DNA from: Fen-1254 sp963769605
GTDB lineage: Bacteria; Bacteroidota; Ignavibacteria; UBA10030
Reading direction: 5' to 3'
Assembly (NCBI GenBank): GCA_963769605.1
Contig: CAVYML010000009.1
Coordinates: 930,001-994,000, forward strand
Length of the DNA stretch: 64,000 nucleotides
Position 1 is the stretch's first letter. Each line of letters opens with the position of its first letter. Under the pieces are notes generated by a model. The model saw only the letters and a program-made list of their open reading frames with translations. It was not told where the DNA came from and ran no database searches. Shown piece after piece: positions 46,545 through 55,187 of the stretch. The position numbers and the translations under genes are program-made.

Positions 46545-47985
46545 CCTGAAACCTGCGTGAAAAATGGTTATAATTTCAATTTAGAAACATTATGTAAAAC
46601 GAACAAGACCGCGTCTTTATCACGAAAATGTTGCGGCAATTTAAGCATTGGTCGATTGCCTGAATGTACCAGTTCTCCGGGAATAAGCAAGAGACGCGCT
46701 CTGAGTGAACTGAGAGTCATTGTATGATATTTTTCTGGAAGACATAGACGTTTAAACCAGTTCACAAGATTGTATGAAAACAAGAGGATGTGAAAATATG
46801 ATTCGTTCGCTGCAAAATGTTTTGTTGGAATCTTTGCTAACGGATAATCGTTTTTGAGTTCTTTGATAATAAGCTCTATCGCAGCACGGCCATTGTAGAA
46901 GCGCCAGATATTGAGAGGCTTGAGTTTCATATTGGTCACAATGACTTGGTAACTGAATTTGCCCATAGAAAACAGAGAAAGTTGTTCTGTCGGATCTTCG
47001 GGTATCGGTCGTCGAATGATAACAAACCGGTAGCGTCGTTTCCAATTGTTGGGTTGATAGAAAACTTCGGCTGTCTGGATCCCGGGCGTTGGACTGTGAT
47101 ACCGTAGAGATGAAAGCCGTCTCTTGATCGGACTGGTTAGTCTTGCCGCAATGGCAAACATGCGCGAAGGCACGGACTCGATATTCTCGATAATCTCGTG
47201 ATCGTAAAACCCTTTGTCTGCACGGATAAAAACACGTTTTACGGTCGGTGGTATTTTGGCAAATGATGCATCGAGCAAGTCTATCGTTCCGACTGATGTA
47301 TACGCGTTGCCGGCTCGAAGTTCCGCATGGATACAATCTTTGGCGATGCCGTCGAAGCATAAGAGCGGATGATATGATGGACGTCCATGTTTGGTCGGAT
47401 TGTATCCGACAAGAGCCAGCTCCTGTTTTCCATAGAGAGTCAAAACAGTTGAGTCCATATCGAGAATCATTTTCTTGGGTGAACGAGGCTTCTGTAACAT
47501 TGTCTTCAATAATCGAGAATGAAGAGAACGCAATCGAGAAAGGCCTGTCCCTGAGAGTCGTGTTAAAAATCTGCGTAGTGTTGTTGGGTCGGGATATGCT
47601 GGAAGGCCGACCAGATAATGAAACACTCCATTGTGTTTGAGGAGATGAGTTGTTTCGATGCGACCGATGCCGAGCATGCCGGGATAGATCAAGGCAAGAA
47701 CACTTTCGGCGATGGTATAATGATTGTTGCGCTGAAGTAGGAAAAAGGTATTGCACAACAAGCTCTTGAATTTTATGCGGCGAAGGAATAGAGAAACAAG
47801 ATATACTCCACCAACGTGCGTAATATTTTTTCCAGTGAAGGAAATGTGGAGATTTTTGGGCCCTCGGCGCATCAAGAATGAACCTAACTAAAAGGTAGGT
47901 TGAATCTTTTTGACATTTATGCAAAATTATACTGTTTTTACAATGCATAATCAACTTTTGTGTCTTTATTCATGCAGGTTTCAGG
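46545..47985 (-). mobile_element. IS1380-family insertion sequence
   Basis: 1441 bp with inverted ends CCTGAAACCTGCGTGA / CCTGAAACCTGCATGA (one mismatch), the CCTGAAA-type ends known for IS1380. It is flanked by the 5-bp direct repeat TTTAA (46540-46544 and 47986-47990). It lies in the gap between the epimerase and GT2 genes, 11 bases beyond the epimerase stop, so no coding sequence is interrupted. Confidence 0.92.
46568..47875 (-). CDS. IS1380-family transposase
   Basis: 435 residues. DDE domain: KKMILDMDSTVLTLYGKQE, YNPTKHGRPSYHPLLCFDGI, VKRVFIRADKGFYDHEIIEN and later NGRAAIELIIKELKNDYPLA. It is intact; another long frame in the same region (46752-47954) is a shadow. Confidence 0.93.
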   Translation of the reverse strand: MMRRGPKNLHISFTGKNITHVGGVYLVSLFLRRIKFKSLLCNTFFLLQRNNHYTIAESVLALIYPGMLGIGRIETTHLLKHNGVFHYLVGLPAYPDPTTLRRFLTRLSGTGLSRLRSLHSRLLKTMLQKPRSPKKMILDMDSTVLTLYGKQELALVGYNPTKHGRPSYHPLLCFDGIAKDCIHAELRAGNAYTSVGTIDLLDASFAKIPPTVKRVFIRADKGFYDHEIIENIESVPSRMFAIAARLTSPIKRRLSSLRYHSPTPGIQTAEVFYQPNNWKRRYRFVIIRRPIPEDPTEQLSLFSMGKFSYQVIVTNMKLKPLNIWRFYNGRAAIELIIKELKNDYPLAKIPTKHFAANESYFHILLFSYNLVNWFKRLCLPEKYHTMTLSSLRARLLLIPGELVHSGNRPMLKLPQHFRDKDAVLFVLHNVSKLKL

Positions 47986-47996
47986 TTTAAATGAGA

Positions 47997-48875
47997 TTAA
48001 TCCTTGAATATCGACTTGATACCGTCTTGGATGGTTACTTTCGGAGACCACCCGGGAACTACTACGCCACATTCCCATGGATGCATTACTTCTCGCTCTC
48101 TATACGGCCGCCCACCCCAAATAATATTTAATTTTTTCCCTGTTACGCTTTGGAATATATCGGCTAATTCTTTAAGTGTCGTTCTTTTATTTGCCTTTAC
48201 TGCAAAGATCGATCCATTTTTTATTTTATTTTCTGACATCAAGAGCATCAATTTATAAAACGCATCTACCACATCATCTACATGAGAAATATCCAAGACC
48301 TGCTCACCTTCCGACATATTTACTGATTCACCTGATTTTGAAATACGATCAAACAGGTTTAATATTTTTGGTCTGGTATCACCCCGGCCGTATGTATCAC
48401 ACAACTTCAAAGTTGCAAAATTAATTCTATTCGTATCGATATAGAATTGGGCAATCGATTGGAAAGCCTGTTTTGTGGCCGCATAAATATTAACGGGTGA
48501 ATATTCTGAATTTTTATAATTTTGCCAAAATGTACCGGTATTGATAAACCATCGAATATTAGCTTTTGAAGAACATTCAAGAAGGTAAGTGCTAAAGAAT
48601 AAATTCGTATCAATAAGGGCCTTTATATCGTCACTCTTATGCGACGCAAGAAATAGCGATGCAAGATGTGCCACACCATCTATTTTTTGATCAATTAAAA
48701 ATTCTATGTCTTTTTCAACATTCTTGGGATTAAATGTATAAGCGAGAACCCTTGGATCTAATTCCGAAGCATCTTGAGGATGTTTAATTATAACAATTTC
48801 ATGATTGCGTTCTAATAATGTGGAAACCAAATGCCTTCCAATAAAACCTGTAGCGCCGGAAATCAGTATCTTCAT
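47997..48875 (-). CDS. NAD(P)-dependent nucleotide-sugar reductase/epimerase
   Basis: 292-residue extended SDR with ILISGATGFIGRHLVSTLLE, GVAHLASLFLASHKSDDIKA, INTGTFWQNY, YAATKQAFQSIAQFYIDTN (Tyr and Lys) and LKLCDTYGRGDTRPKI. It lies next to the dideoxysugar genes and overlaps the RfbC-like epimerase by 4 bp, so it is a candidate for the final 4-keto reduction (AscF-like), or a 2-epimerase. The assignment to the dideoxy pathway is inferred from position. Confidence 0.8.
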   Translation of the reverse strand: MKILISGATGFIGRHLVSTLLERNHEIVIIKHPQDASELDPRVLAYTFNPKNVEKDIEFLIDQKIDGVAHLASLFLASHKSDDIKALIDTNLFFSTYLLECSSKANIRWFINTGTFWQNYKNSEYSPVNIYAATKQAFQSIAQFYIDTNRINFATLKLCDTYGRGDTRPKILNLFDRISKSGESVNMSEGEQVLDISHVDDVVDAFYKLMLLMSENKIKNGSIFAVKANKRTTLKELADIFQSVTGKKLNIIWGGRPYREREVMHPWECGVVVPGWSPKVTIQDGIKSIFKD

Positions 48876-49411
48876 TTTATAAATGGAGATGTAAAATTAT
48901 TGAATGTTTTAAAAGATTTATCTCTTTCCGAAACAATCGGTTCACCAACCCCCCAATCGAATCCAAAACTGTTCCATAGCACTCCTGTATCATGTTCTTT
49001 CGAATAACAACTCGTTTGACTATAAAATGTTATGGTGTTTTCATGCAGAGACTTAAATCCGTGAGCGCAGCCGGGAGGGATATAAATCGAATTTTCTCCT
49101 TTAGCCAAACAATATGAAGTACTTTTTCCAAACATTGGGGATGATTTTCGCAGGTCTAAAACAACATCAAGTATGGCCCCCTCGAGAACGAAGATTAATT
49201 TTGCATGCTCCTTCGGCGGAATTTGAAAGTGCATTCCACGAATCACGTTTTTTTTTGAAATGGAATAATAGAATTCTCTTGGTATAAAGGATAATCCGCA
49301 TAATTCAAAGAAGTCTGCTGAAAATGCTTTGATAAATCCACCACGTTCATCATCATAAGTAAAATTATCAATGAGTATTACACCTGGTATTTCGGTTTGA
49401 TGCGAATTCAT
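48872..49411 (-). CDS. RfbC-like 3,5-epimerase (cupin), AscE-like by context
   Basis: 179 residues from ATG 49411; GTG at 49426 is in frame but overlaps the upstream stop. RfbC-fold motifs: GVILIDNFTYDDERGGFIKA, NVIRGMHFQIPPKEHAKLIF (catalytic His), VLDLRKSSPMFGKS and YIPPGCAHGFKSLHENT. Such proteins epimerise 4-keto-6-deoxy sugars at C3 and/or C5. Next to CDP-dideoxyhexose genes, it could be the C5 epimerase of a CDP-ascarylose-type pathway. Substrate is inferred. Confidence 0.83.
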   Translation of the reverse strand: MNSHQTEIPGVILIDNFTYDDERGGFIKAFSADFFELCGLSFIPREFYYSISKKNVIRGMHFQIPPKEHAKLIFVLEGAILDVVLDLRKSSPMFGKSTSYCLAKGENSIYIPPGCAHGFKSLHENTITFYSQTSCYSKEHDTGVLWNSFGFDWGVGEPIVSERDKSFKTFNNFTSPFIK

Positions 49412-49416
49412 AAATA

Positions 49417-50127
49417 TTATTCCCACTCATCTGTTCTAATATTGCTTTTAGACACATTTCTACTTTTAAGATAATCTTTAAAAGATTTAATCATCACCGG
49501 AGGGCCGAAAATATAAAATATATCATGCAAAGTGTGCTGTTGTAAAATGTGTTCAATATTTAACATTCCGGCAGCATCTTCATACTGCACATGAATTCTG
49601 AATGCTGGATTGACACTCTGTGCCTCTTTAAATTCTTTTTTGTAAACATTATATCGGTTTGAACGAGCCCCAAAGTATAATATCGATGATTTATACTGGG
49701 CAAATTGCTTGTCTGTGAACAACGAAAGAAATGGCGTTACCCTTGTCCCGCCGGCAATAAAAATATTCTGCTCTTCAGGCTTGGTTGTCGAGAATAATTC
49801 TCTATATGGTAATTTTACCCTCACATTTTGTCCTTCGTGTAATTCACAAGCCATTCGTGTTGTATATTATCCTTTCACCGAAAATGATAGTTTGAGATTC
49901 GCATCATCAGGATTTGTTTGTATTGAAAAGCATCGTGATTCCGGCCATTGTTTACTTGGATCATATTCATCTAATGTCAAATGTAAAAACTGTCCTGGCC
50001 TATATTTGAATCGTCCAGTCTGAGATGCAAGTGTTACCATATACATCTCCGGCAATGGATGTTCAATCTTTTTAATAATCGTACAATATTTTTTACCAAA
50101 GCCATTTGTAGTGTTATCGTTTTCCAT
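49417..50127 (-). pseudogene. FNR-type flavin reductase for 3,6-dideoxysugar synthesis, in-frame stop
   Basis: One reading frame from ATG 50127 (or 50154) to 49417 with a TAA at 49867-49869. Before the stop: FAD-domain KYRPGQFLHLTLDEYDP, ESRCFSIQT and LSFSVKG. After it, still in frame: YTTRMACELHEGQNVRVKLP and the NAD-binding IFIAGGTRVTPFLSLFTD, IFYIFGPPVMIKSFKDY. It resembles the E3 reductase (RfbI/AscD) without the [2Fe-2S] domain, so a separate ferredoxin would be needed. A single base change (for example GAA or CAA to TAA) explains the interruption. The pieces alone lack either the FAD or the NAD part. Confidence 0.82.
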
Positions 50128-50158
50128 TTCTTTTTTCCGCTGCAATAAAAGCATCAAT

Positions 50159-51442
50159 TTATTGTTTGATATAGCTCAACATTTCATCAGTCATTCCCGG
50201 ATACGTTCCCAAAAAGAACGTGTTGTTCATAATAGTATCTGTATTTTTCAGTTCACCGGACCTACGATATTTTTTATTCTCCAGCGCCGGCTGCCGAGTC
50301 ATATTGCCCGCAAATAAAGTCTGGGTTTCGATCTTTTGCATATCCAAAAATTGCGTCAGCTCTTCACGGTTAAATAGGGCAGAATCTTTGACGGTCACAA
50401 TATAGGTGAACCATGTCGGATCAGCATCTTTGGTCGCTTGCGGCAAAATAAAGTAGCACTCATGTTTTGCAAAGATTTGATTGTACCGTTGAAAATTGTT
50501 TCGTCGCTTTGTGCAAAATTCTTCTAACTTGTCCATCTGCGCTGACCCAATCGCCGCTTGCATATCGGTTATTTTCAAATTGTATCCGATTTCTGAATAC
50601 ACGTACTTATGGTCATATCCAAACGGCAATGTTCCGAACTGCTGGGAGAACCGTTTGCCGCACGTATTGTTTTCGCAGCCTGCACAATAACAATCTCTTC
50701 CCCAATCTCTGAATGCACGGACAAGTTTGGCAAGCTGGTTGTCCTTCGTGATAATAGCGCCGCCTTCTCATGTCGTAATATGATGTGCCGGATAGAATGA
50801 AAGCGTCGCAAGATGACCGAACGTACCGGTGTATTTACCCTTATAGGTAATGCCGAATGCATCGCAGTTATCTTCGATAAACCAGAGATGATGTTTTTCT
50901 GCAATCTTCAATATAGCATCAAGATCGTAGGGATTGCCGAGTGTATGTGCAAGGAAGATACATTTTGTTTTTTCTGAGATTGCCTGTTCAAGTTTTTTCA
51001 TATCGATATTGTATGTGGGAATGGTTACATCTACAAATACCGGAATGCATTGGTGCTGTATGATGGGCGTTACCATGGAAGGGAAACCGGTAGCAACAGA
51101 GATCACTTCATCGCCAGGCTTCAATCGCCGTTCGCCAAGTTTTTCCGATGTCAATGCTGCAAAAGCAAGAAGATTTGCGGATGAACCGGAGTTTGTCAAC
51201 AAAACATTCTTAACGCCTAAAAAATTTGCAATCTTTCCCGCAAACTCTTCAGAATATCTTCCTTCCGTCAGCCAAAAATCTAACGATGAATCGACAAGAT
51301 TCGTGAGTTCTCGTTCATCAAACATCCTGCCGGCATAATTCACACGTGATTGTTCCTGTACAAATGTCCAATCAGAATACTTCGCTGTATAATACTGTTT
51401 TGTTAATTCTAAAATTTGTTTGCGTATGTCTTCATGCTTCAT
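50159..51442 (-). pseudogene. rfbH: CDP-4-keto-6-deoxyglucose 3-dehydrase (E1, RfbH/AscC-like), in-frame TGA
   Basis: One frame of 428 codons (427 residues without the stop, close to the usual 437) with TGA at 50768-50770, codon 225. It is a fold-type I PLP enzyme: LLTNSGSSANLLAFAALTSE, DEVISVATGFPSMVTP, FIEDNCDAFG and SFYPAHHITT, where the usual PLP lysine is replaced by His, the hallmark of E1. The next residues would normally be Gly-Glu-Gly-Gly; here the Gly position is TGA (from GGA by one base). Beyond it lies the [2Fe-2S] region (GRDCYCAGCENNTCGKRF), then LPFGYDHKYVYSEIGYNLKI. It removes the C3 hydroxyl with the adjacent reductase. The gene is inactive unless TGA is read through. Confidence 0.88.
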
Positions 51443-51609
51443 TTCTCTTTACTTTTCACTATTCTTTATTTACACGTACTGAGCTTACCTGTTGTGAGTT
51501 TATCGAATAATCGAAATGTCACTCTTTACTTGTTACTTTTAAACTATTTCAAACCTTGAACATCTGCATCAAACAACTAAAAACTAGCCAACTATCTACC
51601 ATTGACTCC
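51443..51609. other. Leader of the rfbH-like gene next to the IS110 element
   Basis: 167 bp between the rfbH-like start and the left subterminal repeat of the IS110/IS1111 element. AT-rich; no gene seen. Any promoter that rfbH now uses would have to lie here or in the element. Confidence 0.35.
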
Positions 51610-51620
51610 TATATTGAAAG

Positions 51621-51836
51621 TCAAGTAAGTAGCACAGACCTCTCTCGTCGAGAAATAATAAAATACAACACCTTGATGACCAAACTCCTTTTCGTGGTTC
51701 CCATAGATCGGGACCGACATTCACTCAGTGCGACAATCAAAGCTGCCAGCCATCTTCTATTCATCGCGATCTTCGCTAAAAACGGAACTGCGCCGTCAAT
51801 AGCCATGGTCTGGCAATGCTGTATTCGGTCTTGGTG
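51621..51836 (-). ncRNA. Candidate bridge RNA segment of the IS1111-type element
   Basis: 216-bp non-coding segment between the transposase stop and the repeat at 51610-51620. In the IS1111 subgroup the bridge RNA, which guides target and donor recognition, is encoded downstream of the transposase (established for the IS110 family). On the minus strand I see a GGTCCC/GGGAACC stem with GATCTAT in its loop and a TCTCG-A-CGAGA stem. No conserved bridge RNA model could be applied, so this is a placement-based candidate. Confidence 0.4.
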
Positions 51837-52952
51837 TTAAACTTTTGTCAATGTAAACCGCTTCACTATACGCTTCTTGTTATCCGGCATTTGTCCATCG
51901 CCACTCAAGCGATAGGACACCTTATCCATTAAAACACGCCTTATTCGCAATGCAAGTCTTCGGGCAATAGCCGTAATGGCTTTTCTTCCGCTGCCGGTTT
52001 GATGCTTGATCCGTTCATACGTTGCTTTGGCACCAGCATCATATCGTATCAACGTCCAACTGCTTTCCACTAACCGTGTGCGCACTTGATGGTTTCCACA
52101 TCGTGTGATGTGTCCCATCCGTATTCTCTCTCCGCTTGAATGCTGACATGGCGTTAATCCCAGAAAACTCGCCAATTCTTCCGCACGTCCAAAACGTTCA
52201 ACATTCTGTAATTCTATTAATATGGCCATTGCTGTAAATACCCCTATTCCCGGTATCTGTGTCAACAATCCAACTCGTTCTTGATACCTCTGCGTCATTG
52301 CAAGTTTCTCGATATCATCTGTGAGAACCTTATACTGTTCTGTCAAATCACGATACATCTTCAGCAGCGCATCTATGCTCGTCTTTTGTGTCGGATATTC
52401 CCACTGGAGCGTCTCTATCCAGTGTATATATACCTCGCTCCAGTGTTCCTTCAGCGTTGTCGGTGCTTGTTTGCCATGAAACAACAGCATCGACTTTATT
52501 TGGGCTTGTGTCTGCCGACGATGATCCTCGATCTGGTTCCTTGTTCGTAATAACTGCCGATCTGATCGTTCTTCCGGTGTTAATACATGAATCCTCTTTA
52601 AAAATCCTCCAGAGAGCATCGCCGCTAACTTCCTGCTGTCCCTTGGGTCTGTTTTTACTCTCCCTCCAACTTGAGGTACCAACGACGGCGGCGTTACCAT
52701 CGAATCAAATCCTGCTTCTACCAAGGCATCGTGTAACCGATATCCCGTTGGCCCGGCTTCATAGACCGTATGAACTTCACTGCCTTCAAGTCTTTTCAGC
52801 AGTCGCACAAGGGCTTCTGTATCTGCTACTACCACCGCGTGATAGATCTCCTCTCCTTGACAAAGAACGGTTACTGTCCAACTCTCTTTATGAACGTCCA
52901 ATCCTACAAAAATTAACTTGCCTTTTGCAAAGCTACTTTCTACCTTTCCCAT
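51837..52952 (-). CDS. IS110-family DEDD transposase
   Basis: 371 residues. N-terminal RuvC-like DEDD domain: LIFVGLDVHKESWTVTVLCQ, VYEAGPTGYRLHDALVEAG, VKTDPRDSRKLAAML. C-terminal transposase-20 domain: LTQIPGIGVFTAMAILIELQ, ELASFLGLTPCQHSSGERIR with the Ser nucleophile region, and HQVRTRLVESSWTLIRYD. Strong GGAGG upstream. Intact. Confidence 0.94.
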   Translation of the reverse strand: MGKVESSFAKGKLIFVGLDVHKESWTVTVLCQGEEIYHAVVVADTEALVRLLKRLEGSEVHTVYEAGPTGYRLHDALVEAGFDSMVTPPSLVPQVGGRVKTDPRDSRKLAAMLSGGFLKRIHVLTPEERSDRQLLRTRNQIEDHRRQTQAQIKSMLLFHGKQAPTTLKEHWSEVYIHWIETLQWEYPTQKTSIDALLKMYRDLTEQYKVLTDDIEKLAMTQRYQERVGLLTQIPGIGVFTAMAILIELQNVERFGRAEELASFLGLTPCQHSSGERIRMGHITRCGNHQVRTRLVESSWTLIRYDAGAKATYERIKHQTGSGRKAITAIARRLALRIRRVLMDKVSYRLSGDGQMPDNKKRIVKRFTLTKV

Positions 52953-53129
52953 GGGATACCTCCTTGATCGCGTTTACCGGGTTATTCCGGTTTTGGGCTT
53001 CGAGCCCACATTAGTTATTTGGAACTCCTGTTCCTTTATTATAACTTGCGACAAGGAGGTTTTCCTTTAGTTCGCTCACGTATTTCTTTTTGTTATCTTC
53101 GTAACTTTATTGCTCTTTCAATATAAGTT

Positions 53130-54224
53130 CTATTCACACGCCCACACAATCTTCCGATCCTGTGTCAATTGAACATAATCAGCAAGTTGATTAGCTCGTT
53201 GATCATACAATGATGTATTCTTCAAATCATCACGATATCCATCAACCGTAATTTTTACTAATTCATCGAATTGCAGCACGGGCTTCCAGTTCAACAATGT
53301 GATCGCTTTGGAAATATCTAATCGAAGAAGTGATGCTTCATGCAGTTTTTCTTCGGTTGTCTCAAGCTGAATTGATCCGCTTCCATATAATCGTAAAATT
53401 GCTTGCACTAACTCCTCTACCGTATGCTCAGAAGTTATTCCAGGTCCAAAATTCCATCCGCCGGAATATTGTTTCCCTTCCCGATAGAGCAGCGAAGCCA
53501 ACTGTAAGTAACCGCTCAATGGCTCCAGAACAAACTGCCATGGCCGCGTTGCATGTGGATTGCGCAGAACGATAGGCTCTTTCGCTTTAATCGACCGGAA
53601 AAAATCCGGCACAATTCTGTATGCTGCCCAATCTCCACCGCCAATAACATTTCCTGCACGTACAGAAGCAATAGCGGCTGTATGTTCTTTTTGGAAGAAA
53701 GAATTCATATACGCAGATGTAACCAATTCAGAACAACCCTTTGACGCACTATAGGGGTCTTTACCGCCCATTGGGTCGTTTTCTCGGTATCCCCATATCC
53801 ATTCATTGTTTTGATAACATTTATCGCTGGTAATATTCAAAGCAGCTTTAATGCTGGGTACCGCCCTGACGGCATCAAAAAAGTTCACCTTACCAATGAT
53901 ATTCGTTTCAAAGGTATATTTGGGATTTTGATATGATTCCAAAACAATAGGCTGTGCGGCAAGATGAAAAGCGATATCGGGCTGGATCTCTTTTACATAC
54001 TCAAGGAATATATTAAAATCACGTATATCTCCATCTTTATGGCGGATATGAGATCCTAATCCACAGCGAATGAAATTATCTTCCTTTCGCTGTGGTGGTA
54101 AGGCGTATCCAAACACGTCCGCGCCTAACTCTTTCAGCCAGATCGCCAGCCATGATCCTTTAAACCCGGTATCACCAGTGATCAAAACTCTTTTGTCTGC
54201 ATAAATATTATTGAATAATTGCAT
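53130..54224 (-). CDS. rfbG: CDP-glucose 4,6-dehydratase
   Basis: 364-residue SDR. LITGDTGFKGSWLAIWLKEL (Rossmann), FHLAAQPIVLESYQNPKYTF, LNITSDKCYQNNEWIWGYRE, SASKGCSELVTSAYMNSFF (YxxxK region given as YSASKGCSE) and RAGNVIGGGDWAAYRIVPD. It converts CDP-glucose to CDP-4-keto-6-deoxyglucose. Located after the cytidylyltransferase gene; the IS110 element now separates it from the dehydrase gene. Confidence 0.94.
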   Translation of the reverse strand: MQLFNNIYADKRVLITGDTGFKGSWLAIWLKELGADVFGYALPPQRKEDNFIRCGLGSHIRHKDGDIRDFNIFLEYVKEIQPDIAFHLAAQPIVLESYQNPKYTFETNIIGKVNFFDAVRAVPSIKAALNITSDKCYQNNEWIWGYRENDPMGGKDPYSASKGCSELVTSAYMNSFFQKEHTAAIASVRAGNVIGGGDWAAYRIVPDFFRSIKAKEPIVLRNPHATRPWQFVLEPLSGYLQLASLLYREGKQYSGGWNFGPGITSEHTVEELVQAILRLYGSGSIQLETTEEKLHEASLLRLDISKAITLLNWKPVLQFDELVKITVDGYRDDLKNTSLYDQRANQLADYVQLTQDRKIVWACE

Positions 54225-54256
54225 GTCCCTTCAATAAATCTTATTTATCATCTATT

Positions 54257-54415
54257 ATGAACAATTTTCAATTCGCAATATCTCCTGCTTATCCGCAATT
54301 GACAATCCACTATTTACCGTCCACCTTCCGCAATTCGCAATACCCAGTCTCCCTTTCCGATCCCCAATTTTTTTCCAATTCGAAATTCGCAATTGAAAAT
54401 TCGCAATTTTCCATC
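54257..54415. repeat. Degenerate CAATTCGCAAT-type repeat tract
   Basis: The 192-bp gap between rfbF- and rfbG-like genes consists mainly of variants of CAATTCGCAAT / TTCGCAATTGAAAATTCGCA, with CCACTATTTACC-like interruptions. It is non-coding and of low complexity. It may be an intergenic repeat family or a spacer. Confidence 0.45.
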
Positions 54416-54416
54416 C

Positions 54417-55187
54417 CTACCATATTTTCCATGGAGCATTACCAGTTTGCCAATATTTGTCCAATTCGACCTTATCAGAAAGCTTGTCCATCGGCATCCA
54501 GAACCCTTTGTGTTGGTAGGCCATAAGTTGATCCTGCATCGCTAGGGCTTCTAATGGCTTCTTTTCAAATGATGTGGAATCACCATCAATATAATCCAGA
54601 ACGCCCGGCTCAAGTACAAAAAAACCGCCATTGATCCATTTCCCATCGCCATCAGGTTTTTCAACAAATTGCTTCACAGCAAATTTCTGGTCGATTGCAA
54701 GTGAACCAAATTTACCTGATGGTTGTACAGCTGTTAATGTAGCAAACTTGTTTTGACTTTTATGAAATTCTACCAATTTAGCAATATCAACGTTGGCAAC
54801 ACCGTCTCCGTAAGTAAGCATAAAGGTTTCTTGTCCGATATACTTTTTCACTCGCAATATTCGTCCTCCTGTCATAGTTGCATCACCGGTATCTATGAGT
54901 GTAACCATCCATGGTTCTGAGGAATTATTGTGAGTTTCTACCTTATTGGAATTTAGATCAATTGTTATATCGGATTGGTGCAAAAAATAATTTGCAAAGA
55001 ATTCCTTGATAATATATCCTTTATATCCCAAACAGATAATAAATTCATTAAATCCATAATGGGAATAGATCTTCATAATATGCCAGAGAATCGGCTTGCC
55101 GCCAATCTCAACCATGGGTTTTGGTCTTATGCTCGTCTCCTCACTCAACCGTGTTCCCAATCCACCCGCTAATATTACTACTTTCAT
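54417..55187 (-). CDS. rfbF: Glucose-1-phosphate cytidylyltransferase
   Basis: 256-residue nucleotidyltransferase: VVILAGGLGTRLSEETSIRP, MVEIGGKPILWHIMKIYSHY, FIICLGYKGYIIKEFFANYF, and TYGDGVANVDIAKLVEFH. It makes CDP-glucose from CTP and glucose-1-phosphate, the first step to CDP-6-deoxy and CDP-3,6-dideoxy sugars. The long ferritin-like C-terminal tail is typical of RfbF (length 257). It is the third gene of the locus. Confidence 0.95.
   Translation of the reverse strand: MKVVILAGGLGTRLSEETSIRPKPMVEIGGKPILWHIMKIYSHYGFNEFIICLGYKGYIIKEFFANYFLHQSDITIDLNSNKVETHNNSSEPWMVTLIDTGDATMTGGRILRVKKYIGQETFMLTYGDGVANVDIAKLVEFHKSQNKFATLTAVQPSGKFGSLAIDQKFAVKQFVEKPDGDGKWINGGFFVLEPGVLDYIDGDSTSFEKKPLEALAMQDQLMAYQHKGFWMPMDKLSDKVELDKYWQTGNAPWKIW

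Larger units (their letters stand above)
51610..53125 (-). mobile_element. IS110/IS1111-family element with subterminal inverted repeats
   Basis: Approximately 1516 bp between TATATTGAAAG (51610-51620) and CTTTCAATATA (53115-53125), an 11-bp subterminal inverted pair as described for the IS1111 subgroup. No target duplication is visible, as expected for this family. It lies between the 4,6-dehydratase and dehydrase genes; exact ends are not certain to a few bases. Non-coding segments flank the transposase on both sides (216 bp downstream, 173 bp upstream). Confidence 0.75.

Noticed and set aside
46752..47954. A 400-codon frame overlapping the IS1380 transposase
   Set aside because: It is an alternative-frame shadow with Ser/Arg/His-rich sequence; the true transposase lies in the other frame.
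50768..50770. TGA in the rfbH-like gene as selenocysteine or stop-codon reassignment
   Set aside because: The replaced residue is a Gly, there is no SECIS-like context, and TGA and TAA serve as ordinary stops for other genes here.
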